A stretch of DNA of 38,436 bases. It comes from Candidatus Firestoneibacteriota bacterium. GTDB lineage: Bacteria; Oederibacteriota; D2-FULL-39-29. The translations under genes were made by a program, and so were the position numbers. Shown one piece after another: positions 31,288 through 38,436 of this stretch. Location of the stretch: the NCBI GenBank assembly GCA_903891415.1, contig CAITEH010000022.1, positions 1 to 38,436 on the forward strand, read 5' to 3'. The notes beneath the pieces were generated by a model, which was not told the DNA's origin, ran no database searches, and worked only from the letters and a program-made list of their open reading frames with translations. Each line of letters opens with the position of its first letter. The first letter of the stretch is position 1.

Positions 31288-32595
31288 TCATTTTATTAAT
31301 TCATACGCCCCTATGTCATAGCCTTTTCCCTGCGGGCGCTTTGTGCCTTCCAGGTCGGTGGGGACGAGTTCTTTCAGATCGGCTCCGGCATCTATTCCCG
31401 GAGAGCCTGCTTTCAGGCGAAAATCATTATTGTCAGGGTCAACAAATACAGGTTCGGCAGTGATATCGGAAGGGCTGTAATTCCTGTTTTTGCAATTCCA
31501 CATCAGGTTATTACTAATATCCGGTATTTTATCTTCTGTTTTATTCAGCCAGACACAAATACCGGATTCAGCGGGAGGATTTTTGCCGATAGGTTTATGG
31601 TTGTAGTAGGATATAAGATTGTTTTTGACCACGGCATTTTGCACCTGTCTTGCGGTTTGGAACCAGATAGGATACGCCCCGCAATTGATAAAAGTATTGT
31701 TTACTATCGTAACCTCGGTCCAATCCTTGGGCAGTAATCCTACATAGACCGTATTTACAAATAAATTATTTCTGTAAGTAATATGATGTGATTTTTTTCT
31801 CGAGCCTTCGGGCTCGGAAGCATGTGTAGAATTAAAACACCGGTTGTTCTCAATAAGAATATTACTGCTTGGCCCTTCCGCCTGGTCCCAGGTACCGAAA
31901 AAGCAGACACCCTGGGCCGCCATGGTTTCCATCGGTGTTCCATGAAGGTAATTGCCTCTGAAAGTAATATTTTCCCCGATAAAGAAAGTATATTTTCCTT
32001 TTATATTTTGCCCGTTTCTTCCGGTACTTACCAGGTTATCTATCTCGTTATTTTCAATAAGCGAAAAGCTATTAACATAAATTCCGGCACGGACATTCTT
32101 CAGTTTATTGCCAATGACCTTTGCATAAGTACCGGCCACTATGCCGTATTCTTCAATATCATGGATGTAGTTATCCAGGATTTCACAGCCTTTCCTCGCA
32201 GTTTTTGCCCTATGGGCCGTCCCGGCGTATATACCCATATCCGTCTCATTTGCTTTGTTCCAGGTAACTTCAAAACCTTTTATCCGGATATAGTCGCCTA
32301 AAATATTAAAGCCCTGCGTCTTTGCTTTCCGGCTCTCTACCGCCTGGAATGTTATCAGTTTTTCTTTTTCTCCTGAGGCCTTGATCTTGATCTGTTCTTC
32401 ATAAACACCCGGCAAGACATTAACAATATCCCCTGCTTTCACTTTATCATCAGCATTTGAAATTGTTTTCCAGGGAGCTTCTTTCGTTCCCGCTGAAGAA
32501 TCAGAACCATTACTTGCCACAAAATATTCGGCGGAAAATACCGCAGAAACAGCAATATTCAATATAATTGCCGTCAAAAAAAGAGTTCGTTTCAT
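31288..32595 (-). CDS. Secreted right-handed parallel beta-helix protein (pectate lyase-like)
   Basis: A 435-residue protein with a signal peptide (MKRTLFLTAIILNIAVSAVFSA). It begins with the DUF1565-like segment 'YFVASNGSDSSAGTKEAPWKTISNA', 'GDIVNVLPGVYEEQIKIKASG'. About ten short beta-helix coils follow with stacked Asn ladders ('ILDNYIHDI', 'VIGNKLKNV', 'LIENNEID', 'FRGNYLHG', 'ILIENNRCFNS', 'TYRNNLFVN'). The end 'DIGAYELIK' is the common tail of such proteins. It probably cleaves or binds a polysaccharide outside the cytoplasm. Its ATG overlaps the cupin stop (ATGA). Confidence 0.9.
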   Translation of the reverse strand: MKRTLFLTAIILNIAVSAVFSAEYFVASNGSDSSAGTKEAPWKTISNADDKVKAGDIVNVLPGVYEEQIKIKASGEKEKLITFQAVESRKAKTQGFNILGDYIRIKGFEVTWNKANETDMGIYAGTAHRAKTARKGCEILDNYIHDIEEYGIVAGTYAKVIGNKLKNVRAGIYVNSFSLIENNEIDNLVSTGRNGQNIKGKYTFFIGENITFRGNYLHGTPMETMAAQGVCFFGTWDQAEGPSSNILIENNRCFNSTHASEPEGSRKKSHHITYRNNLFVNTVYVGLLPKDWTEVTIVNNTFINCGAYPIWFQTARQVQNAVVKNNLISYYNHKPIGKNPPAESGICVWLNKTEDKIPDISNNLMWNCKNRNYSPSDITAEPVFVDPDNNDFRLKAGSPGIDAGADLKELVPTDLEGTKRPQGKGYDIGAYELIK

Positions 32596-32945
32596 TTTTG
32601 CCTCCCATGCTTTATTTTATCTTTTCCGCAGCAGCAAACTTCGTCATCTTTTTCAATACTCCTGACCACTATATATTTTAGGATTTTACTCAGTATTTTC
32701 ATCTTTGCATGCAGCTTGTTGGAAGGAAAAAATACCGCGTCGCCTTTTCTTACCGGATATTTTTTTCCGTTAAACTCATAAAGCGCGCGGCCTTCCAGTA
32801 TATAAAACACCTCTTCCGCATTGTGTTTATGCTGGTAGTGTGCTTCCCTGTCGGCCTTATTTTTGATCTTAATAGTTGTACTGTGGAGATGGATCTTCCT
32901 TGCCCCCTCCTTATGACCGATTAATGACCTATACATAATTTTCAT
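32592..32945 (-). CDS. Cupin-domain protein
   Basis: A 117-residue single-domain cupin. Both motifs are visible: 'HYQHKHNAEEVFYILEGRALYEFNG' (two His and Glu as metal ligands) and 'GDAVFFPSNKLHAKM' (His). Small cupins of this kind isomerise sugars, bind metabolites or regulate. The C-terminal 'CCCGKDKIKHG' gives three adjacent cysteines, which is unusual. It lies between the glycoside hydrolase and the beta-helix gene and is translationally coupled to the latter, so it probably belongs to the same glycan pathway. Confidence 0.88.
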   Translation of the reverse strand: MKIMYRSLIGHKEGARKIHLHSTTIKIKNKADREAHYQHKHNAEEVFYILEGRALYEFNGKKYPVRKGDAVFFPSNKLHAKMKILSKILKYIVVRSIEKDDEVCCCGKDKIKHGRQK

Positions 32946-32990
32946 GTCACATCCCGCCTTCTCTCAATAACTAAAATACTTTATTTATCT

Positions 32991-35987
32991 TCAGTGAATT
33001 GTTTTTGTCTGTTTATGAATTTTAATTCTTACTTCTCCTTCGAGCCCGTACGGTTCGAAGTTATACCTGTCAGTCCATCTTTTCATATCAGAGAAAGTGG
33101 CCTGTCTGACAAACTCCCATTTTTTAAGGTCTTTTGCGTGATGCGGGCCAAGGAGATTCCGCAAGCCGGCAATAACCTCTATTTCTATCATATTTTCACC
33201 TTTCTTTACAAGAGCCGTAATCTCTAATTTATGCGGCTGCCAGGCAAAATATCCGGCAAACTTCCCGTTCACCAGAACTCTTGTTACGACGGCGCTTATT
33301 TTATCCGCCTCAAGATATATTTTTTCACCTTTCAACTTATCAAGTTTGACATTTTGCCTATATACCATTTCACCGGAGTAAAACTTATAACCCTGCCTGC
33401 CCCAATCACCGGTGCTTAAATACTTGTTTTCTATGCCAATGCTGAATTTTTTATTATCAGTTCCAAAGACACCAAAATCTCCGATAATATAGACAGCTTC
33501 AAGCTCCATATCTTCTTTAAAATTACTTTTCAAGATTATTTCGTTTTTGCCATTCCTGACAAACTTCTTTACATCAACAGTTCTAAATGCCTTATCTGTC
33601 CACCAGCTGCTTTTTTCATTATTATATTGAACTTCTTTGTTGTTAATAAATATCCTAAAAGCCTCCGGAGTTTCCAGCGCCAGCAATATTCTCCCGGACA
33701 AGGCACTTACATTAAATTTATATTTCAATTCCAGAACGCCAAGTTCCGTTGGAATTAGTTTTTCATACTTCTTCCAGTACTGCATATCAAAACCCTGCCT
33801 GATAAGTTCGCCGTCTTTTAAGCCGAAAAACTTTCTAACATCCAGCTGAACCTGACTAAGAGGCAATTTTTTAGACCAGCCCCCATTATTTATCCGGTAT
33901 TCGCAATAATCAAGAGCGACAGAATTGTAGTCTTTCCGTTCCTGCTTCCATTTTTTGTCCAGTAATATCGTTTTTTTCAAACTTTCAAACGGCCCGGGGA
34001 CATATTTCTGCTCCTTGGTTTCATCTACTGTAATGAGATGAGAGCCCCCCGGAGAAAAATACAGGTCTAAAGAATTCAGATGCTTCTCCTGCCCATTGCC
34101 GGGGTTAAGTTCAGAAACTATTCCCTTTACAGCTACCTGAATTTTCGCATCATACCCTAAATTTTCATTTCTATTAACAAAAAAGTAAACATGTTTCTTT
34201 CCATCCACCCGGTGATGATAACAAATATAGTTTATTTCTTTCCCGTCCCGGCCGGAAATACTAACATCTCTTGGAAGAAGTTTATCTATAGTTTTTTCGA
34301 TTTCAGCGTTGTTATTATCTATCACTACTACATTTTCATTTTTGTATAACCTTAAAAGCTCACGGTTTTTAGATCCTTCTATGTATACCGGAAGCGGCTT
34401 TAGCATTATGCATTTACCGCCGTCCTTTACGAATTTCTCAAGAAGCTTGACCGTGTTTTTAAACAGGCTCAGCGCAGGAGGAACGACAACAAGTTTATAA
34501 CTCATGCTTCCCACAATAAACTTCCCGTCTTTTACTTTGCCGTATTTTTTTATAATTACCTCATCTCCATATTCATGATCCCTGTGAAGATCCGCAAGCA
34601 AATAACTTATATTTTTAAAGGCATCAGATATTTTATCGCAGCCTTTTTTGTCATTATTTTCAAACAAGCACCAGGCAGAAGAGATACTGCTTAAAAGCAA
34701 TACATCCGCCTTGTATTTTCCCCTGGTCATAATAACCCCAAGACCGGCAAAATAGTCTTCCACATATTTATAGTAGTTCCACCATTTTTGCTGGTAATTC
34801 ATGGATGGGATCCAGTCCCTTTTTCTAATACCCAAAAGGGAGTAATGCGCGAGATGCTGACAGCGGAAGTTAATTCCAAGCGCAAAGTCAAAGTCCCCTA
34901 ACCATTTTTGAGCGGCAAACGTCAAACCCCAGCCGCTTCCGCCATGAATCTCGGAAAGAGTCCTTTCTTTATTTAGTTGGTGCGCAACGCTTGTGACCTG
35001 TTTGATAGTTACAAGCATAGGCATCATTCCGTTTCTGTCTGCGTACCAACCCAGATGATCAATGCCCGGCCAGTGCAGATATTCATAGTGAGGCATCGCT
35101 GACCCGGAATAATAGATCTGGGCGGAGTAAATATCCTCCCACATAAAATGACCGGTAAATGCCAGTTTGTTTTTACTGCACCAGTTATATATTCTTTTAG
35201 TAAAGTTTTCTGCAAACATTGACGAGACCGTCTTCCAGTAGTCATGCCTCACCTTTTCGTATCCCGCAGGCTTAAAAAAGATCCCGGCAAGCTTTGGCAA
35301 AATATCATACCCGCTTTTCTTCCTAAAATAAGCAGGGAAAGTATCCGTCCAGGGCGCATAATACTTATATCTTTCTGATGTTAGCTCCGATTGCAAATTT
35401 ATAGCCGGTTCATCCGTGAAAAGCGCAGGGATAGTCTTCCCGAATTCTTCACCCGCGAGGCTTTTATATCTTTCATGGGTAGATTTAATAAAGGCATCCG
35501 TTACTTCAGGATTTAACAGATCGATGTAGCATTGCCCGTTAAACCAGCTATCTCCCGGAGCAACCGTCTTTTGATAAAAATATAAATGCTTATTATTAAC
35601 CTTTATCATTTTGACCAAAACAAAATCCTTTTCTTCGGTTGCTTCATCAAAACAGACTAACAATTTCTGCCTGAAATCCGGATTTTCTTCAGGAACAACC
35701 CCGCCCGCAAAACCTGAAGGCCATTTGTCCTCATCATACAAGTAGGCATAAAGTCCGTTCTTTTTTGCTTCTTTGATAGCAAAACCAATAAGCTTCATCC
35801 ACTCTTTTCCCATGTACGGCGTCTTAAGCCCGGCTCTAGAGTGCATAAAAAACCCGCCTAAGCCGGCCTTTTTAAAACCTTTTATCTGGGAAACTATCTC
35901 TTTCTTCTCCAATCTTTCGTTTAGAGACCAGAAAATCCCGCCGCGAAACACCGGATCAATATTTTTCAATAAATCATTATTTTTCAT
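32991..35987 (-). CDS. Large glycoside hydrolase (GH106-like/GH2-type accessory domains)
   Basis: A 998-residue enzyme with no evident signal peptide. The N-terminal TIM barrel contains 'GGIFWSLNERLEKKEIVSQIKGFKKAGLGGFFMHSR' and 'YLYDEDKWPSGFAGG', which resemble GH106 alpha-L-rhamnosidases and related uncharacterised families. Candidate catalytic acids are in 'ALFTDEPAIN' and 'LSEIHGGSGWG'. A beta-galactosidase-trimerisation-like domain follows ('KLVVVPPALSLFKNTVKLLEKFVKDGGK'). The C-terminus has a GH2-type sugar-binding jelly roll ('KLDKLKGEKIYLEADKISAVVTRVLVNGKFAG'). Lack of export suggests it works on oligosaccharides taken into the cell. GGAGG lies 11 bases before the ATG. Confidence 0.82.
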   Translation of the reverse strand: MKNNDLLKNIDPVFRGGIFWSLNERLEKKEIVSQIKGFKKAGLGGFFMHSRAGLKTPYMGKEWMKLIGFAIKEAKKNGLYAYLYDEDKWPSGFAGGVVPEENPDFRQKLLVCFDEATEEKDFVLVKMIKVNNKHLYFYQKTVAPGDSWFNGQCYIDLLNPEVTDAFIKSTHERYKSLAGEEFGKTIPALFTDEPAINLQSELTSERYKYYAPWTDTFPAYFRKKSGYDILPKLAGIFFKPAGYEKVRHDYWKTVSSMFAENFTKRIYNWCSKNKLAFTGHFMWEDIYSAQIYYSGSAMPHYEYLHWPGIDHLGWYADRNGMMPMLVTIKQVTSVAHQLNKERTLSEIHGGSGWGLTFAAQKWLGDFDFALGINFRCQHLAHYSLLGIRKRDWIPSMNYQQKWWNYYKYVEDYFAGLGVIMTRGKYKADVLLLSSISSAWCLFENNDKKGCDKISDAFKNISYLLADLHRDHEYGDEVIIKKYGKVKDGKFIVGSMSYKLVVVPPALSLFKNTVKLLEKFVKDGGKCIMLKPLPVYIEGSKNRELLRLYKNENVVVIDNNNAEIEKTIDKLLPRDVSISGRDGKEINYICYHHRVDGKKHVYFFVNRNENLGYDAKIQVAVKGIVSELNPGNGQEKHLNSLDLYFSPGGSHLITVDETKEQKYVPGPFESLKKTILLDKKWKQERKDYNSVALDYCEYRINNGGWSKKLPLSQVQLDVRKFFGLKDGELIRQGFDMQYWKKYEKLIPTELGVLELKYKFNVSALSGRILLALETPEAFRIFINNKEVQYNNEKSSWWTDKAFRTVDVKKFVRNGKNEIILKSNFKEDMELEAVYIIGDFGVFGTDNKKFSIGIENKYLSTGDWGRQGYKFYSGEMVYRQNVKLDKLKGEKIYLEADKISAVVTRVLVNGKFAGYFAWQPHKLEITALVKKGENMIEIEVIAGLRNLLGPHHAKDLKKWEFVRQATFSDMKRWTDRYNFEPYGLEGEVRIKIHKQTKTIH

Positions 35988-36027
35988 ACTATTTAAAACC
36001 TCCAGGGAGCAAATTCTTAACTGTATT

Positions 36028-37302
36028 TTACGTAAGCGGATATTTGCGGTATTTTTTTACCGTATCGATCATTGCCAAAATATTATCAACGGGAGTTTTA
36101 GCCTGAATATTGTGCACCGTATTAAATACAAAACCCCCGTCTTTACCGAATATCTTTATCCTTTCTTTTACCTCTGTAATGACATCCTCGGGTTTCCCGA
36201 ACGGAAGAGTTTTCTGAGTATCCACGCCTCCGCCCCAGAAAGTAATTTTTTTACCGAATCTTTCCTTTAACAACGACGGCCCCATATTTACGGCAGAACA
36301 CTGAACCGGATTCAAAATATCAAAACCTGATTCAATAAAAAGATCTATCAGGTTAGATATCGACCCGCAGGAATGCATGAAGGTTTTCCACTTGGTGTTT
36401 AAATGAATCCAGCTGTTAAGCTTTTTATGAAAAGGCATATAGAGATCCCTGTATGCTTCCGGAGAAATAAAGGAACTGGTTTGCGTACCAAAATCAGCGC
36501 CGCTCAAATACACAATACTCACCTTATCTCCTACAGCGGAATATATCGTTTTAAGATTCGCAAGAGCAATTTCACATTGTTTCTCGAAAACCTGATACAC
36601 ATAATCTCTTCTTATCAAAGTGCTCATATACCATTCAGTCAGGTCACGTATCCCCTTAGGATTTTTAAGCCAGGGGGCAGGAACAAGCGCGATGTCACCA
36701 AACGCCGTCCCGCCAAAGTTAGCAAGGATAGCTTTGTCCGTTTCGTTATAAATTTTTTCAATATTTACCCGCAAATGCTCAAGCTCTTCTTTTGAGATAA
36801 GTTTAAACTCTTCCGTATTGTCTTCTACCTTAAGGTTTTCCTCATCAAAAGCAGCCTGTCTTACGATTGCATCAAAATAAAACCCGTCTTTAGGCATCTT
36901 TCCGCTGGCAGGAGCAGATTTATCACCTTCAGGATACATAAGTATTTCACCGTTTGGTTCAGGATCTATATTAAAATTACCCGGTACCAAGACAGGCGTC
37001 CCGCCAAATGTAACCCAGGGTTTCCAGCCGGTATTTTTATACCCGAACATATTATAGAGGCCTGTTACAGGCATAACATCGGCGCCCAGGGCCTCCATAA
37101 GATCAGGCTTTATCTCTCCGAGCATCTGGAGAGGTTCGATAACCTTTACCGGAGTTCCCGGTTTGTCAAGTTTCAGCGCCTGCCGCAATAAGTATACCAT
37201 GCTGACATTTATTCCGGTTACAACTCCGCCGCCAAAATCTACAGGCACCATATCAGGTTCTTTATGGGCAAGTGAAAGCTCAACTCTTTCCCTTGATAGC
37301 AT
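36028..37302 (-). CDS. UroD-fold methyltransferase (MtaA/MtbA-like)
   Basis: A 424-residue protein of the uroporphyrinogen decarboxylase superfamily. It lacks the N-terminal RQAGR motif of true HemE. It does carry a possible zinc site, HSC in 'TFMHSCGSISNLIDLF' and Cys in 'DILNPVQCSAVNMG', as in corrinoid-dependent methyltransferases. 'ITFWGGGVDTQKTLPFG' and 'GGFVFNTVHNIQAKTPVDN' are typical of the family. It may move a methyl group between a corrinoid protein and a cofactor. The start at 37302 has AAAGGAGG upstream. Its neighbours are glycan enzymes, so the methyl donor might be a methylated sugar; that is inference. Confidence 0.88.
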   Translation of the reverse strand: MLSRERVELSLAHKEPDMVPVDFGGGVVTGINVSMVYLLRQALKLDKPGTPVKVIEPLQMLGEIKPDLMEALGADVMPVTGLYNMFGYKNTGWKPWVTFGGTPVLVPGNFNIDPEPNGEILMYPEGDKSAPASGKMPKDGFYFDAIVRQAAFDEENLKVEDNTEEFKLISKEELEHLRVNIEKIYNETDKAILANFGGTAFGDIALVPAPWLKNPKGIRDLTEWYMSTLIRRDYVYQVFEKQCEIALANLKTIYSAVGDKVSIVYLSGADFGTQTSSFISPEAYRDLYMPFHKKLNSWIHLNTKWKTFMHSCGSISNLIDLFIESGFDILNPVQCSAVNMGPSLLKERFGKKITFWGGGVDTQKTLPFGKPEDVITEVKERIKIFGKDGGFVFNTVHNIQAKTPVDNILAMIDTVKKYRKYPLT

Positions 37303-37344
37303 AAAATACCTCCTTTGAAACCGAAACTCCGCACCCTCAACCAA

Positions 37345-37368
37345 CTATCATCCAGGATATCATGATAG
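37345..37368. repeat. Inverted repeat in the leader of the UroD-fold gene
   Basis: CTATCAT (37345-37351) and ATGATAG (37362-37368) form a perfect 7-bp inverted repeat with a ten-base spacer, 43 bases before the ATG. It could be an operator; no convincing -35/-10 pair was found nearby. Confidence 0.4.
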
Positions 37369-37441
37369 CTTGCCGCTAATATTTTTAAAAATGATGTTTA
37401 TTTTACCCTGCCGTAACTGTACCCGCATTTTCCAACGGATC

Positions 37442-38436
37442 CTATTTGTTCACTTCAGCTTTAAGCTTTTTAAGAAGGGCATCAAAAGCTGCTTTTTCTT
37501 CTTTTTCAAGATTTAAGTTATTTATAAATTCATAATTGGTATTCACTTTCTTTCTTTTCTTGTAAAGCTCAGAGATATTACCCTTTGTTATTTCTGCCGC
37601 AGTACAGATCGCAAGGATATCGTCATTGCTGATACCCGGGTTCTTTGAAAGTTCAAGAATGCTTTCTTTTGCAATCCCCGTATTCTGACTGATTACTTCC
37701 GGAAAATCCACACCCGCCGAGGAGGCACCGCGGACAGCTCCACCGGAAGTATTTCCGTCAATAATATTCGCAGCCTCTCCGGCAACCGAAAACAACTTTT
37801 TTTCCCTTTCTTGCCAGCCAACAACATACCATTCTTTCCCTTTAGTTGCCTGCTCTACCGTTATCTCATTATCATGGTTCTGAAAAGCCGGAATATCCTT
37901 ACCTGACTTTTTTATGGCACTATACAGGCCTTCAAGAGGATATCTACCCAAATCTGTAACGCCTATTTTTTTTAAGTCTTCCTCGTCGTTCCATATGGTT
38001 TTCCACATAGCATGCTGAAGTTCATCAAGCGTATCCTGACAACGTTTTGCCAGCCCTGATCCTATTTTAGCTTTTTTAGTATTATTTAGCAGAGTGTCTT
38101 CCAGAAATATCCTTGCCTCGCATACCTGAGCTCCTTCCTTAAGCATCTCTAAGCGCACTGTCCCAATCGCCCCATCCGGACCCGGAGCAAGAAACCAGTC
38201 AGAAATATCCAGGTTACGCCAATTGTTCTCGGGGTAACGGGTATAGACAAGTGCGGAACGCTCGCCTTTTTTGTTTCTTAACACGGGCCAGTAATCCGCG
38301 CCCATTCTACCGCCTCCGCGCTGTCCTCCCGTAATATCGAAAGCAAGAAGTTCGCGGATATCCAAAGCAGAGGCCTTGCTTAAAACGCCTCCCCGTTCAA
38401 AAGCCGTCAGCAAAGCCGGATTACGCCAGCCATACA
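37442..38436 (-). CDS. C-terminal part of a large protein, glycoside hydrolase/DUF4091-like
   Basis: The frame runs off the right edge of the window without a start: residues YGWRNPA precede what might otherwise be taken as a TTG start at 38413, so about 331 C-terminal residues are visible. 'EMLKEGAQVCEARIFLEDTL' resembles the end of DUF4091-type or other glycan-active catalytic domains. The last ~100 residues are charged helices. I can give no firm family. It is the first visible gene of the glycan region and lies 140 bases ahead of the UroD-fold gene. Confidence 0.75.
   Translation of the reverse strand, partial: YGWRNPALLTAFERGGVLSKASALDIRELLAFDITGGQRGGGRMGADYWPVLRNKKGERSALVYTRYPENNWRNLDISDWFLAPGPDGAIGTVRLEMLKEGAQVCEARIFLEDTLLNNTKKAKIGSGLAKRCQDTLDELQHAMWKTIWNDEEDLKKIGVTDLGRYPLEGLYSAIKKSGKDIPAFQNHDNEITVEQATKGKEWYVVGWQEREKKLFSVAGEAANIIDGNTSGGAVRGASSAGVDFPEVISQNTGIAKESILELSKNPGISNDDILAICTAAEITKGNISELYKKRKKVNTNYEFINNLNLEKEEKAAFDALLKKLKAEVNK

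Noticed and set aside
36028-37302. Uroporphyrinogen decarboxylase HemE
   Set aside because: The N-terminal RQAGR substrate motif is absent, an HxC...C zinc motif is present, and no haem genes are nearby.
38411-38413. TTG start for the rightmost gene
   Set aside because: The frame remains open to the window edge with protein-like sequence, so the TTG is an internal Leu codon of a truncated gene.
1-38436. tRNA and rRNA genes
   Set aside because: No cloverleaf-like or rRNA-like stretch was noticed in the intergenic regions; a covariance-model scan would settle this.

Overview
The window looks like a chromosomal stretch from an uncultured, diderm, probably anaerobic bacterium. GC is moderate (an eye estimate, somewhere near 40-45%). 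Signs of a diderm are a lipoprotein pathway (lgt, lspA), a lipoprotein-like exported hydrolase and many secreted proteins. Signs of anaerobic or syntrophic metabolism are a ferredoxin-fused EtfA with acyl-CoA dehydrogenase, a corrinoid protein and a UroD-type methyltransferase. The gene mix recalls candidate phyla near Omnitrophota, Elusimicrobiota, Firestonebacteria or the PVC group; this is an inference from content, not a phylogeny. Every gene I can support, about 33, lies on the minus strand, so transcription runs from the right edge of the window to the left.

Reading in the direction of transcription: (1) 38436-30107 is a glycan-oriented accessory region. It holds the C-terminal part of a large protein that may be glycan-active, a UroD-fold methyltransferase, a ~1000-residue glycoside hydrolase, a cupin, a secreted parallel beta-helix protein, and a secreted protein with unusually GC-rich codon use. 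(2) 29924-29360 is a BrnT/BrnA toxin-antitoxin pair with a clear promoter/operator and a predicted leaderless start. (3) 29064-24976 is an ilvD-ilvB-ilvN branched-chain amino acid operon. (4) 24939-23928 is a monocistronic exported protein with its own promoter and terminator. (5) 23906-16860 is a classic phospholipid and fatty-acid operon: DUF177-rpmF-plsX-fabH-fabD-fabG-acpP-fabF-rnc. It has a near-consensus promoter in front and a second strong promoter with a 140-nt leader before acpP. (6) 16814-13429 is acyl-CoA dehydrogenase-etfB-etfA. (7) 13392-10509 holds galT, a soluble-type ABC ATPase and a xylose-isomerase-like TIM barrel protein. (8) 10402-5419 is ileS-lspA-lgt-rluD. (9) 5369-4156 is a corrinoid protein, a perfect intrinsic terminator, then an S1-domain protein. 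(10) 4057-747 is a three-gene operon: a small membrane protein, a membrane-anchored NodB-type deacetylase with altered motifs, and an exported TIM-barrel hydrolase. Together these resemble a split PelA. (11) 342-1 is the start of a KaiC/RAD55-like ATPase cut by the window edge.

Several unrelated palindromic repeat families sit between genes: a GTAG-type REP pair, a single REP, a TGTCATTGCG-type MITE-like element, a heptad-built inverted repeat and a CCCGGA hairpin. No transposase is visible in the window. No tRNA, rRNA, CRISPR array, insertion sequence or recognisable riboswitch was found.
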